Assembly (NCBI RefSeq): GCF_004217215.1
Contig: NZ_SHKP01000008.1
Coordinates: forward strand, 248,001 to 312,000
Reading direction: 5' to 3'
DNA: 64,000 nucleotides
Origin: Rivibacter subsaxonicus
GTDB taxonomy: Bacteria; Pseudomonadota; Gammaproteobacteria; Burkholderiales; Burkholderiaceae_C
Shown in pieces: positions 1 to 8,888 of the stretch; position 1 is the stretch's first letter; each line of letters starts with the position of its first letter. Under the pieces are notes generated by a model. It did not search any database. It was not told the origin of the DNA and saw nothing but the letters and a program-made list of their open reading frames with translations. A program made the translations under genes and the position numbers.

Positions 1-642
1 GTACGCGCCCAGCAGGTGCTGCTGGCCGGCAACGTCTACCTGCCGGAGTTCGGCCCTGCCCTGGCGCCGGGCCTGAGCGCCCGCATCATGCCGGTCGGCA
101 CCTACATCGTCTGCAGCGAGCCGCTCGGCCGCGAGCGTTGCGATGCGCTGATCCCGTCGCGCTCGGCGGTCTGCGATACCAACTTCGTGCTCGACTACTT
201 CAGGCCGACGCGCGACCACCGCCTGCTCTACGGCGGCCGCGTCAGCTACTCGTCGGTGACGCCGATGAACCTCGCCGACAGCATGCGCCGGCGCATGGTC
301 GGCTCCTTCCCGCAGCTCGAGGACGTGAAGATCGAGCATGCCTGGGGCGGCTTCGTCGACATCTCGATGAACCGCGCGCCCGATTTCGGGCGCCTGCCCG
401 CGGCCGGTGCATCGAAGGGATCGGCCGCCTCCAGCGTCTACTACCTGCAGGGCTTCTCGGGCCACGGGCTGGCGCTGACCGGCCTGGCCGGCAAGCTGGT
501 GGCCGAGGCGATGGCCGGCGACGCGAGTCGCTTCGACACCTTCGCGCGCCTGCGCCATCGCCCCTTTCCCGGCGGCCGGTTGTTGCGCACCCCGGCGCTG
601 GTGCTCGGCATGGCGTACTACCGGCTCAAGGACGCGCTGTGA
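1..642 (+). CDS. puuB: FAD-dependent gamma-glutamylputrescine oxidoreductase, C-terminal part
   Basis: This is the C-terminal ~213 residues of a DadA/PuuB-type FAD amine oxidase; the reading frame is open to the left edge, so the gene starts outside the window. The family oxidises gamma-glutamylputrescine to the gamma-glutamyl aldehyde with release of ammonia and H2O2. Visible support is the C-terminal FAD-contact segment YYLQGFSGHGLALTGLAGKL, typical of this family, and the preceding beta-strand segment ending GGFVDISMNRAPDFGRL. The genes that follow (puuD, puuA, polyamine importer, puuC) make the gamma-glutamyl substrate more likely than glycine or D-alanine, which are alternative substrates within the DAO fold. 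The stop lies 112 bp before puuD. Confidence 0.85.
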   Translation, partial: VRAQQVLLAGNVYLPEFGPALAPGLSARIMPVGTYIVCSEPLGRERCDALIPSRSAVCDTNFVLDYFRPTRDHRLLYGGRVSYSSVTPMNLADSMRRRMVGSFPQLEDVKIEHAWGGFVDISMNRAPDFGRLPAAGASKGSAASSVYYLQGFSGHGLALTGLAGKLVAEAMAGDASRFDTFARLRHRPFPGGRLLRTPALVLGMAYYRLKDAL

Positions 643-754
643 GGTCCGGCTTCTCCCCTGCAAACCTCGGACCGCGTGGCATGCCGCTTGCTGCCACGCT
701 GTTCGACCTGCCCCGCGCGAACGGCGCCCCCGCTCGCTTCGCGTCGCAAGCATC

Positions 755-1561
755 ATGACCCCAGCAGTACCCTCCCCCTCCACCACCCGGCGTCCGCTGG
801 TGCTGGTGCCGGCCTGCAACCGCTTGGTCGGGGCCCATCCCTTCCACATCGCCGGCCAGAAATACATCGACGCGGTGCGCCTGGCCGGCTGCCTGCCGCT
901 GGTGGTGCCGGCAGCACAGCCACACGAGGTCGACGAGTTGCTCGACCTGGCCGACGGCGTGTTCCTGACCGGCTCGCCGAGCAACGTCCATCCGCGCCAC
1001 TTCGACGAGGTGGTGCACGACCCGGCGCTGCCGCTCGATCCAAGGCGCGACGACTGGACCCTGCCGCTGATCCCGCGCGCGCTCGAGCGCGGCATCCCGC
1101 TGTTCGCGATCTGCCGCGGCTTCCAGGAAGCCAACGTCGCGCTCGGCGGCGCCCTGCACCAGGCGGTGCAGGAACAGCCCGGGCTGATGGACCATCGCTC
1201 GAGGGACGGCGACCCGGTCGACCTGCAGTACGGCCCGGTCCACCCGGTCATGGTCGAGCCGGGCGGCGTGCTCGAGACGCTGCTCGGGCACATGGAATTT
1301 CCGGTCAACAGCCTGCACGGACAGGGCATCAAGCGCCTTGCGCCGGGTCTGCGCGTCGAGGCACGCGCACCCGACGGCCTGGTCGAGGCCTTCAGCCAGC
1401 CGGCCGCCAACGGCTTCAACCTTGCGGTGCAGTGGCACCCCGAATGGCAGGCCCAGAGCAACCCCATCTCGGTCAAGCTTCTGCGAGCCTTCGGCGACGC
1501 CTGCCGCACCTTTCGCGAGCGCAACCGCGAGTCGGTCCGTGAACGACCGCGCGTACCCTAG
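755..1561 (+). CDS. puuD: Gamma-glutamyl-GABA hydrolase (class I glutamine amidotransferase fold)
   Basis: 268 residues, peptidase C26 family. It hydrolyses gamma-glutamyl-GABA to glutamate and GABA, the last step of the glutamylated putrescine route, in the cytoplasm. The nucleophile is Cys120 in FAICRGFQE, and the His-Glu pair is His228/Glu230 in QWHPEW; all three triad residues are present. The early NRLVGAHPFHIAGQKYIDA stretch is characteristic of PuuD/SpuA. The length is near the family norm of about 255. It is preceded by puuB and followed by puuA, so it probably belongs to one polyamine transcript. The closest known arrangement is spuA at the head of the Pseudomonas spu cluster. Confidence 0.93.
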   Translation: MTPAVPSPSTTRRPLVLVPACNRLVGAHPFHIAGQKYIDAVRLAGCLPLVVPAAQPHEVDELLDLADGVFLTGSPSNVHPRHFDEVVHDPALPLDPRRDDWTLPLIPRALERGIPLFAICRGFQEANVALGGALHQAVQEQPGLMDHRSRDGDPVDLQYGPVHPVMVEPGGVLETLLGHMEFPVNSLHGQGIKRLAPGLRVEARAPDGLVEAFSQPAANGFNLAVQWHPEWQAQSNPISVKLLRAFGDACRTFRERNRESVRERPRVP

Positions 1562-1590
1562 GTCGTCGACGTCCTCATCCCAGAGCGCGC

Positions 1591-1608
1591 GCGTCCGCAT
1601 TCGGACGC
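1591..1608. other. Small hairpin between puuD and puuA
   Basis: A perfect 7-bp inverted repeat, gcgtccg (1591-1597) and cggacgc (1602-1608), with a catt loop, lies 27 bp before the puuA start codon. There is no T-run on either side, so it is not a convincing terminator. It may be an mRNA-stabilising or processing stem between the two genes. Confidence 0.35.
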
Positions 1609-1635
1609 CGCTGGCGACAACACTAGAGGTGACTT

Positions 1636-3003
1636 ATGGTGGTCCGCGACAACTTCACATTCAGCGAACTCGAGAACTGGCTCAACGAGAACCGGGTGAC
1701 CGAGATCGAGTGCCTGGTGCCCGACCTCACCGGCGTGGCGCGCGGCAAGATCCTGCCGCGCGTCAAGTTCACGGAGGACCGCGGCATGCGCCTGCCCGAG
1801 GCGACCGTGGCGATGGGCGTGACCGGCGAGTTTCCCGAGGAGGGGCCGTACTACGACGTGATCAGCCCCAACGACATGGACATGCACCTGCAGGCCGATC
1901 CGTCGACGGTGCGCATCGTGCCCTGGGCGACCGACCCGACCGCGCAGGTGCTGCACGACTGCTACGACCGCAACGGCAAGCTGGTGCCCTTCGCGCCGCG
2001 CTCGGTGCTGCGCCGCATCTGCGGCCTGTTCGATGCCGAGGGCTGGGACCCGGTGGTCGCGCCCGAACTCGAGTTCTACCTGGTCGCACGCAACACCGAT
2101 CCGAACCAGCCGCTGCAACCGCCGATCGGCCGCAGCGGCCGCGCCGAGACCTCGCGCCAGGCTTACTCGATCGACGCCGTCAACGAGTTCGACCCGCTGT
2201 TCGAAGACGTCTACGAGTACTGCGAGAAGATGGGCCTCAACGTCGACACGCTGATCCACGAGATCGGTGCCGGCCAGATGGAGATCAACTTCTTCCACGC
2301 CGCGCCGCTCGGCCTGGCCGACGAGGTCTTCTTCTTCAAGCGCACGCTGCGCGAGGCGGCGATGCGCCACGGCATGTTCGCCACCTTCATGGCCAAGCCG
2401 ATCGCCGGCGAGCCGGGCAGCGCGATGCACGTGCACCAGAGCGTGGTCAGCAAGCTGACCGGCAAGAACATCTTCAGCAACCCGGACGGCACGCCGAGCA
2501 AGGAGTTCTTCTGGTACATCGGCGGGCTGCAGAAGCACATCCCATCGGCGATGGCGATCTTCGCGCCCTACGTCAACAGCTACCGCCGCCTGGCGCGCAA
2601 CACGGCCGCGCCGATCAACATCCAGTGGGGCACCGACAACCGCACCGTCGGCATCCGCTCGCCGGTGGCCGGGCCCGAGGCACGGCGCATCGAGAACCGC
2701 GTGATCGGCGCCGATGCCAACCCCTACGTGGCGCTGGCGGCGACGCTGGCCTGTGGCTACCTCGGCATCAAGAACCGGATCGAACCGAGCGCGGAGTGCA
2801 AGGGCGACGCCTACCTCGGCGAATACCAGCTGCCGCGCAGCCTGGGCGAGGCACTCGACCTGCTGCGCGCCGACAAGGAACTCGCCTCGGTGCTCGGCGA
2901 GGAGTTCGTCACCGTCTACACCGAGGTCAAGGAGATCGAGTACTCGGAGTTCATGACGGTGATCTCGCCGTGGGAGCGCGAGCACCTGCTGCTGCACGTA
3001 TGA
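1636..3003 (+). CDS. puuA: Gamma-glutamylputrescine synthetase (glutamine synthetase family)
   Basis: 455 residues, full length for the GS-like gamma-glutamylpolyamine synthetases (PuuA/SpuB/SpuI). It uses ATP to join glutamate to putrescine, the entry step of the pathway. The GS beta-grasp domain occupies about residues 10-110 (CLVPDLTGVARGKILPR). The catalytic domain follows with the metal and glutamate motif GAGQMEINFFH, the ATP-loop segment KPIAGEPGSAMHVHQS and the glutamate-binding NIQWGTDNRTVGIRSP. The adenylylation-loop signature of housekeeping GlnA is absent. The start is supported by an agaggt Shine-Dalgarno 7 bp upstream. A second GS-like gene of the same type lies at 13381, as in Pseudomonas spuB/spuI. 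Confidence 0.92.
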   Translation: MVVRDNFTFSELENWLNENRVTEIECLVPDLTGVARGKILPRVKFTEDRGMRLPEATVAMGVTGEFPEEGPYYDVISPNDMDMHLQADPSTVRIVPWATDPTAQVLHDCYDRNGKLVPFAPRSVLRRICGLFDAEGWDPVVAPELEFYLVARNTDPNQPLQPPIGRSGRAETSRQAYSIDAVNEFDPLFEDVYEYCEKMGLNVDTLIHEIGAGQMEINFFHAAPLGLADEVFFFKRTLREAAMRHGMFATFMAKPIAGEPGSAMHVHQSVVSKLTGKNIFSNPDGTPSKEFFWYIGGLQKHIPSAMAIFAPYVNSYRRLARNTAAPINIQWGTDNRTVGIRSPVAGPEARRIENRVIGADANPYVALAATLACGYLGIKNRIEPSAECKGDAYLGEYQLPRSLGEALDLLRADKELASVLGEEFVTVYTEVKEIEYSEFMTVISPWEREHLLLHV

Positions 3004-3029
3004 GCGATGACGCTCGGCTTCGCCGTCGC

Positions 3030-3097
3030 ATGAACGATGAACCGAGCCGCCATTCATGGTTCATTGGCAGGCGTGTAGCGCCGCCTTCATCATTCAT
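3030..3097. repeat. Short inverted-repeat element in front of the aminotransferase gene
   Basis: The termini atgaacgatgaa (3030-3041) and ttcatcattcat (3086-3097) are inverted copies matching at 11 of 12 positions. A nested inverted pair, atgaacc (3037-3043) and ggttcat (3058-3064), lies inside. The element fills most of the gap between puuA and the next gene. It has the size and symmetry of a small palindromic repeat, but I cannot tell how often it occurs elsewhere. Confidence 0.4.
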
Positions 3098-3109
3098 CAG
3101 AGAGATCCA

Positions 3110-4486
3110 ATGAGAACCACCGCCCAATGGCAGGCCGCCGACGCCAGCCATTTCCTGCACCCCTTCACCGACTTCGGCGCGCTTGCCAGGAAGGGCTCGC
3201 GCATCATCACCAAGGCCGAGAACATCTATCTCACCGACAGCGAGGGCCAGCGCATCCTCGACGCGATGAGCGGCCTGTGGTGCGTCAATGTCGGCTACGG
3301 CCAGCAGGCGCTGATCGATGCCGCGACCCGGCAGTTGAAGGAATTGCCGTTCTACAACGCCTTCTTCCAGACCGCGACGCCGCCGGCGATCGAGCTGGCC
3401 GAGCTGCTGGCCGAGGTCACGCCGCCGCAGTTCCAGCATGTGTTCTTCGCCGGCTCCGGCTCGGAGGGCAACGACACCATCGTGCGCATGGTCCGCCGCT
3501 ACTGGGACATCCTCGGCCAGCCCGAGCGCCAGGTGATCATCAGCCGCAAGAACGGTTACCACGGCTCGACGATGGCCGGCGCCTCGCTCGGCGGCATGAG
3601 CTACATGCACGCGCAGGGCGGGCTGCCGATTCCGAACATCACGCACATCGACCAGCCCTACTGGTACGAGAACGGCCGGCCGCAGGGCTTGAGCCGCGAG
3701 GACTTCGGCAAGGTGGCCGCCGGCTGGCTCGAGCAGAAGATCCTCGAGGTAGGGCCGGAGAAGGTGGCCGCCTTCATCGGCGAGCCGATCCAGGGCGCCG
3801 GCGGCGTGATCGTGCCGCCCGAGACCTACTGGCCCGAGATCCAGCGCATCTGCGACAAGTACGGGATCCTGCTCGTCAGCGACGAGGTGATCTGCGGCTT
3901 CGGCCGCACCGGCAACTGGTGGGGCTGCGAGACCATGGGCTTCAGGCCCGACCTGATGACCTTCGCCAAGGGCGTGACCTCGGGCTACATCCCGCTCGGG
4001 GGCGTGATGGTCGGCGACCGCGTCGCCAAGGTGCTCATCGAGCAAGGCGGCGACTTCAACCACGGCTACACCTACAGCGGCCACCCGGTGGCCTGCGCGG
4101 TGGCGCTGGCCAACATCAAACTCATTCGCGAACTCAAGCTGGTCGAGCAGGTTCGCGAGAACACCGGCCCCTACCTGGCCGCGCAGTTCAAGGCGCTCGA
4201 GGACCACCCGCTGGTCGGCGAGCAGCAGACCAAGGGCCTGATGGGCGCGCTGCTGCTGGTCAAGGACAAGGCCCAGGGCACGCCCTTTGCTTCAGAGCTC
4301 GAGGTCGGCATGGTCTGCCGCGGCCACTGCTTCGGCAACGGGCTGATCATGCGTGCGGTCGGTGACCGCATGATCATCGCGCCGCCGCTGGTGATCACGC
4401 GGGCCCAGGTCGACGAGATGATGGCGCTGATCCGGCGTGCGCTCGACCTGACGCTGACAGATGTCCGCGCCAAGGGTTGGCTCTGA
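3110..4486 (+). CDS. spuC: Putrescine/omega-amine:pyruvate aminotransferase (class III, PLP)
   Basis: 458 residues from the ATG at 3110. An in-frame ATG at 3056 exists but would code through the inverted-repeat leader, and 3110 has gagag just upstream. Fold-type I class III transaminase: FAGSGSEGND (113-122) for PLP phosphate, SDEVICGFGRTG (257-268) with the PLP-ring Asp258, and Schiff-base Lys287 in TFAKGVTSG. The family transfers the amino group of putrescine or other omega-amines to pyruvate or 2-oxoglutarate. Its position between puuA and the polyamine importer matches spuC of Pseudomonas, and it would give an aminotransferase route beside the glutamylated route. Exact donor specificity cannot be read from sequence. 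Confidence 0.85.
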   Translation: MRTTAQWQAADASHFLHPFTDFGALARKGSRIITKAENIYLTDSEGQRILDAMSGLWCVNVGYGQQALIDAATRQLKELPFYNAFFQTATPPAIELAELLAEVTPPQFQHVFFAGSGSEGNDTIVRMVRRYWDILGQPERQVIISRKNGYHGSTMAGASLGGMSYMHAQGGLPIPNITHIDQPYWYENGRPQGLSREDFGKVAAGWLEQKILEVGPEKVAAFIGEPIQGAGGVIVPPETYWPEIQRICDKYGILLVSDEVICGFGRTGNWWGCETMGFRPDLMTFAKGVTSGYIPLGGVMVGDRVAKVLIEQGGDFNHGYTYSGHPVACAVALANIKLIRELKLVEQVRENTGPYLAAQFKALEDHPLVGEQQTKGLMGALLLVKDKAQGTPFASELEVGMVCRGHCFGNGLIMRAVGDRMIIAPPLVITRAQVDEMMALIRRALDLTLTDVRAKGWL

Positions 4487-4556
4487 TCGCCGGCCCGTCG
4501 GCGCGACGATTGAATTGAAGACGTTCCCTGCAAACTTCAAACACGGAGAAGACTCG

Positions 4557-5678
4557 ATGAAGCACATGTCGTTGCGCCGCGCCGCCGGCATCCTGGGCCT
4601 GGTCGCCGCGGCCGGCCTGCTGGCCACCGCGCCCGCTCGTGCCGAGGAAGAGAAGGTTCTCAACGTCTACAACTGGTCGGACTACATCGCCGAGGACACG
4701 CTGAAGAACTTCGAGAAGGAAACCGGCATCAAGGTTCGCTACGACAACTTCGACAACAACGAGATCGTCCACGCCAAGCTGGTGGCGGGCAAGACCGGCT
4801 ACGACGTCGTCGTGCCCTCTTCCTACTGGGCCAAGCTGCAGGCCGACGGCGGGCTGCTGCAGAAGCTCGACAAGTCGAAGCTGCCCAACATGAAGAACCT
4901 CGACCCGGCGCTGCAGGAACAACTGGCCAAGCTCGATCCGGGCAACCAGTTCCAGTCCAACTGGCTGTGGGGTTTCACCACGGTCGGCATCAACGTCGAC
5001 AAGGTCAAGGCCGCGCTCGGCAGCATGCCGATGCCCGACAACGTCTGGGACCTGGTCTTCAAGCCCGAGTACATCAGCAAGCTGCAGGGCTGCGGTGTGA
5101 GCTTCCTCGACTCGGCCACCGAAGTGGTGCCGGCCGCGCTGCACTACCTCGGCAAGCCGCCCTACTCGCGCAACCCGGCCGACTACGCCGGCGTCGCGCC
5201 GCTGCTCAAGAGCATCCGCCCCTACGTGACGCTGTTCAGCTCCTCGGGCTACATCAACGACATGGCCAACGGCTCGATCTGCCTGGCACTGGGCTGGTCG
5301 GGCGACATCAACATCGCGCGCCAGCGCGCGATCGACGGCAAGACCGGCCAGAAGATCGAGGCGCTGATCCCCAAGACCGGCGGCATCCTGTTCTTCGACG
5401 TGATGGTGGTGCCGGTCGACGCGCCGCACCCGGACAACGCGCACAAGTTCATCAACTACATGATGCGTCCCGAGGTCGCGGCCGGCCTGACCAACAAGGT
5501 CTTCTATGCCAACCCGGTGGCCGACTCCAAGAAGCACATCAAGCCCGAGGTCGCCAACAACCCGACGGTGTTCCCGCCGCCGGCGGTGATGGCGACGATG
5601 AAGGCGCCGGATGCGATCAACAACGACATCCGCCGCACGATGACGCGCATCTACACGCAGTTCAAGACCGGCCTCTGA
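4557..5678 (+). CDS. potF: Polyamine ABC transporter, periplasmic binding protein
   Basis: 373 residues. The chosen start at 4557 gives a clean signal peptide (MKHMSLRRAAGILGLVAAAG, hydrophobic core, APARA then EE at about residue 27) and has a ggagaag Shine-Dalgarno; the upstream in-frame ATG at 4461 overlaps the previous gene. The mature protein begins LNVYNWSDYIAEDTLKNFEK, the hallmark opening of PotD/PotF/SpuD/SpuE proteins. FLDSATEVVPAALHYLGKPP further supports the PotF/SpuD group. It delivers putrescine or spermidine from the periplasm to the PotG-H-I membrane complex encoded directly downstream. Choosing putrescine over spermidine would need a structural comparison of the binding pocket. 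Confidence 0.92.
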   Translation: MKHMSLRRAAGILGLVAAAGLLATAPARAEEEKVLNVYNWSDYIAEDTLKNFEKETGIKVRYDNFDNNEIVHAKLVAGKTGYDVVVPSSYWAKLQADGGLLQKLDKSKLPNMKNLDPALQEQLAKLDPGNQFQSNWLWGFTTVGINVDKVKAALGSMPMPDNVWDLVFKPEYISKLQGCGVSFLDSATEVVPAALHYLGKPPYSRNPADYAGVAPLLKSIRPYVTLFSSSGYINDMANGSICLALGWSGDINIARQRAIDGKTGQKIEALIPKTGGILFFDVMVVPVDAPHPDNAHKFINYMMRPEVAAGLTNKVFYANPVADSKKHIKPEVANNPTVFPPPAVMATMKAPDAINNDIRRTMTRIYTQFKTGL

Positions 5679-5736
5679 GCGGAACGCGTTCCACGGCCGG
5701 GACCACCGGGTCACGGCGCCAACCCTGGGAAGCCTC

Positions 5737-6843
5737 ATGAGCAGCACGCAGCCGGCGTACTTGCAGATTCGCGACGTGGTCAAGGACTTCGGCGGCGGTG
5801 CCGTCGCGGTCAACCACGTCAGCATCGACATCGCCAAGGGCGAGATCTTCGCGCTGCTCGGCTCCAGCGGCTGCGGCAAGACCACGCTGCTGCGCATGCT
5901 GGCCGGATTCGAGACGCCGAGCTCGGGCCGCATCGTCCTCAACGGCCAGGACCTCGCCGGCCTGCCGCCCTACGAGCGGCCGATCAACATGATGTTCCAG
6001 TCCTACGCGCTGTTCCCGCACCTCTCGGTGTGGGACAACATCGCGTTCGGGCTCAGGCGCGACGGCATGGCCGGCGACCAGGTCGGTGCCCGCGTCGAGG
6101 CGATGCTCAAGCTGGTGCAGCTCGGCAAGTTCGCCAAGCGCAAGCCGCACCAGCTCTCCGGCGGCCAGCAGCAACGGGTCGCGCTGGCGCGCAGCCTGGC
6201 CAAGAGCCCGCAGCTGCTGCTGCTCGACGAGCCGCTCGGCGCGCTCGACAAGAAGCTGCGCGAGGAAACCCAGATCGAGCTGGTCAACATCATCGAGGAC
6301 GTCGGCGTCACCTGCGTGATGGTGACCCACGACCAGGAAGAGGCGATGACGATGGCCTCGCGCATCGCGGTGATGAGCGAGGGCCGCATCCTGCAGGTCG
6401 GCGCCCCGGGCGACATCTACGAGACGCCGGCCACCCGCTTCGTGGCCGACTTCATCGGCAACGTCAACCTGATGGACGGCACGCTGGTCGAGGACCACCC
6501 CGACCGTGTCGTCATTCAGTGCGCCGACTGCACCCACTACGTCGGCCACGGCATCACCGGCACCGAGGGCATGCCGGTGTCGGTGGCGCTGCGGCCCGAG
6601 AAGATCCGCATCTCGCGCCACGAGCCGGCCGACGGCCACGCGCCGCACAACCGCCTGCAGGCCAAGGTGCGCGAGCTGAGCTACTTCGGCAGCTTCACCG
6701 TCTACCAGCTCGAGACCGCCAGCGGCCGTCGCCTCAAGGTCAGCCAGAGCAACGTCGAGCGCCATCCGCAGGACCAGCTCAGCTGGGATGACACCGCCTG
6801 GGCGAGTTGGACGCCTCAGTCGCAGGTCGTGCTGACGCAGTAG
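5737..6843 (+). CDS. potG: Polyamine ABC transporter, ATPase subunit
   Basis: 368 residues, CUT1/PotA-PotG type ATPase that energises polyamine import at the inner membrane. Walker A is GSSGCGKTT (42-50), the Q-loop is FQSYALFPH, the ABC signature is LSGGQQQRVAL (140-150) and Walker B is LLLLDEPLGALD (160-171). The C-terminal ~120 residues form a TOBE-type regulatory domain (VALRPEKIRIS). The start has a gggaag ribosome site. The gene sits 58 bp after the binding protein and 40 bp before the first permease, so one importer operon is evident. A PotA designation would be equally acceptable by sequence alone; the PotF-like partner favours PotG. Confidence 0.93.
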   Translation: MSSTQPAYLQIRDVVKDFGGGAVAVNHVSIDIAKGEIFALLGSSGCGKTTLLRMLAGFETPSSGRIVLNGQDLAGLPPYERPINMMFQSYALFPHLSVWDNIAFGLRRDGMAGDQVGARVEAMLKLVQLGKFAKRKPHQLSGGQQQRVALARSLAKSPQLLLLDEPLGALDKKLREETQIELVNIIEDVGVTCVMVTHDQEEAMTMASRIAVMSEGRILQVGAPGDIYETPATRFVADFIGNVNLMDGTLVEDHPDRVVIQCADCTHYVGHGITGTEGMPVSVALRPEKIRISRHEPADGHAPHNRLQAKVRELSYFGSFTVYQLETASGRRLKVSQSNVERHPQDQLSWDDTAWASWTPQSQVVLTQ

Positions 6844-6883
6844 CCGGACCGAGACACTCCGCGACGCCGACGCCGACGCCCCA

Positions 6884-7858
6884 ATGGCCGCCCTGCCCTC
6901 CTCGACCCCGGTGCCGTTGCCCGCCAGCTCCGCCAGCACGCGCCGCGCGCCGGCCTGGTGGCGCGGTCGCAGCGCGGTGATCGGCATTCCGTACCTCTGG
7001 CTGCTGGTCTTCTTCCTGGCGCCGTTCCTGATCGTGCTGAAGATCAGCGTCTCCGAGATGGAGAACGTGAGCTTCAAGAACCTGATCGCGATCCAGGACG
7101 GCGTGGTGACGCTGTCGCTCAAGTTCAGCAACTACCTGTTCCTGCTGCAGGACGAGCTCTACTTCGCGACCTACCTGTCGAGCCTGAAGTACGCCGCGGT
7201 GACCACGCTGCTGTGTCTGCTGATCGGCTATCCCTTCGCCTACTTCATGGCGCGCGCCCGACCCAGCCTGCAGCCGGCGCTGCTGATGGCGGTGATGCTG
7301 CCGTTCTGGACCTCCTTCCTGCTGCGCGTCTACGCCTGGAAGGGCCTGCTCGGCGAGAACGGCTGGGTCGCCAACGCGCTGGAGCTGCTGCGCATCGATC
7401 ACCTGCTGCTTGCCGCCAGCCTGATCCCCTCGCTCGGCAAGTTCATGAACTCGCCGTTCTCGTTGGTGGTGGGCATGGTCTACACCTACCTGCCCTTCAT
7501 GATCCTGCCGCTCTACGCCAACCTCGCCAAGCTCGACCTGCGCCTGCTCGAGGCCGCGGCCGACCTCGGCGCGACGCCGGCGACGGCGTTCTGGAAGGTC
7601 ACGGTGCCGCTGTCCAAGGCCGGCATCATCGCCGGCTCGATGCTGGTGTTCATTCCCTGCATCGGCGAGTTCGTCATTCCCGAACTGCTCGGCGGCCCGC
7701 GCACGTTGATGATCGGCCGCGTGCTGTGGGACGAGTTCTTCAGCAACAACGACTGGCCGATGGCCTCGGCGGTGGCGGTCGTGATGATCCTGCTGATCCT
7801 GGTGCCGCTGGCGATCTTCAATCGCTACCAGGCCGAAGCGCAGGAGGCACGCCGATGA
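6884..7858 (+). CDS. potH: Polyamine ABC transporter, permease subunit 1
   Basis: 324 residues, binding-protein-dependent permease of the PotB/PotH class with six predicted membrane segments. These include the first helix at about residues 35-55 (IGIPYLWLLVFFLAPFLIVL). The EAA loop that docks on the ATPase is visible as EAAADLGATPATAFWKVTVP, with the conserved Gly. The N-terminal ~30 residues are Pro/Ser/Ala-rich and low complexity, so a later start is possible. Its TGA overlaps an ATG (ATGA at 7855-7858) that opens a 38-codon ORF leading to potI. Confidence 0.92.
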   Translation: MAALPSSTPVPLPASSASTRRAPAWWRGRSAVIGIPYLWLLVFFLAPFLIVLKISVSEMENVSFKNLIAIQDGVVTLSLKFSNYLFLLQDELYFATYLSSLKYAAVTTLLCLLIGYPFAYFMARARPSLQPALLMAVMLPFWTSFLLRVYAWKGLLGENGWVANALELLRIDHLLLAASLIPSLGKFMNSPFSLVVGMVYTYLPFMILPLYANLAKLDLRLLEAAADLGATPATAFWKVTVPLSKAGIIAGSMLVFIPCIGEFVIPELLGGPRTLMIGRVLWDEFFSNNDWPMASAVAVVMILLILVPLAIFNRYQAEAQEARR

Positions 7859-7971
7859 GCGCACTTGGCGAGGGGCCCCGCCCAGCGGGGATCGACACAG
7901 CGCGATCGGCGTTGGTGCCCGACACACCGGTCGCACGCGCTTGCACGGCCGTCCGGAGGGCGCCGCGATGA
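7855..7971 (+). other. 38-codon ORF bridging potH and potI
   Basis: The ORF begins MSALGEGPRPAG and overlaps potH by ATGA (7855-7858) and the chosen potI start by ATGA (7968-7971). The same beginning, atgagcgc plus cac or ccac, occurs at both ends of the segment. This could be a coupling leader peptide, or simply an insertion that duplicated the potI start. I see no recognisable domain. Whether it is translated is unknown. Confidence 0.25.
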
Positions 7972-8831
7972 GCGCCCACAAGACGCTGTTCGACGCGCGC
8001 TTCGCGCATGGCTTCAGCCGCTTCTGGCTCGGCGCCGGCTTCCTGTTCCTGTACCTGCCGATCGTCTCGCTGGTGATCTTCTCGTTCAACGACTCGGCGT
8101 TGCCGAGCGTCTGGAACGGCTTCACGCTCAAGTGGTACGCGGCGCTGCGCACCGACACCGAGATGCTGACCGGCCTCTGGCTCAGCCTGAAGATCGCTTT
8201 CTTCACCGCCTGCGGCTCGGTGGTGCTCGGCACGCTGGCGGCCTTCGCGCTGGTCAAGTACCGGCGCTTTCGCGGCCGCACGCTGTTCTCGGGCATGGTC
8301 AATGCGCCGCTGGTGATGCCGGAGGTGATCGTCGGGCTGTCGCTGCTGCTGTTCCTGGTGTCGGTGCAGCGCGCGCTCGGCTTCCCCGAACGCGGCATGC
8401 TGACCATCTGGCTCGGCCATATGCTGCTCGGCATGGCCTACGCCGCGGTGGTGGTGCAGGCCCGGCTGCAGGACCTGAACCCCTCGCTCGAAGAAGCGGC
8501 GCAGGACCTCGGGGCGCGTCCCTGGCAGGTGTTCTACCTCGTCACGCTGCCGATGATCTCGCAGTCGCTGGCCTCGGCCTGGCTGCTGACCTTCACGCTC
8601 TCGCTCGACGACGTCGTGCTCTCGGCCTTCCTTTCCGGCCCCGGCTCGACCACGTTGCCGCTGGTGATCTTCTCGCGTGCCCGCCTCGGCGTGAACCCGA
8701 GCGTCAACGCGATGGCCACCGTGATCATCGTCGTGGTCGCCATCGGCGTGCTGACCACCAGCTACCTGATCGCCCGCGCCGAGCGCGAACGCCAGCGCCA
8801 GATCGCGCAGGCCCAGCGCGCCGGCGGCTGA
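7968..8831 (+). CDS. potI: Polyamine ABC transporter, permease subunit 2
   Basis: 287 residues from the ATG at 7968, chosen because a ggaggg Shine-Dalgarno sits just before it; an in-frame ATG at 7941 would add nine residues. PotC/PotI-class permease with six membrane helices (first at about residues 20-40, LFLYLPIVSLVIFSFNDS). The FNDS segment is a strong family mark, and the EAA loop is EEAAQDLGARPWQVFYLVTLP. The family motif LSLDDVVLSAFLSGPGSTTLP is also present. It pairs with PotH to form the channel. It is the last gene of the importer; the porin gene follows after 57 bp. Confidence 0.93.
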   Translation: MSAHKTLFDARFAHGFSRFWLGAGFLFLYLPIVSLVIFSFNDSALPSVWNGFTLKWYAALRTDTEMLTGLWLSLKIAFFTACGSVVLGTLAAFALVKYRRFRGRTLFSGMVNAPLVMPEVIVGLSLLLFLVSVQRALGFPERGMLTIWLGHMLLGMAYAAVVVQARLQDLNPSLEEAAQDLGARPWQVFYLVTLPMISQSLASAWLLTFTLSLDDVVLSAFLSGPGSTTLPLVIFSRARLGVNPSVNAMATVIIVVVAIGVLTTSYLIARAERERQRQIAQAQRAGG

Positions 8832-8888
8832 GGCCACGAATCCGATCCTGAATCCATACAAGCAACCGCAAAGAGAGGAGCGAGCCGA

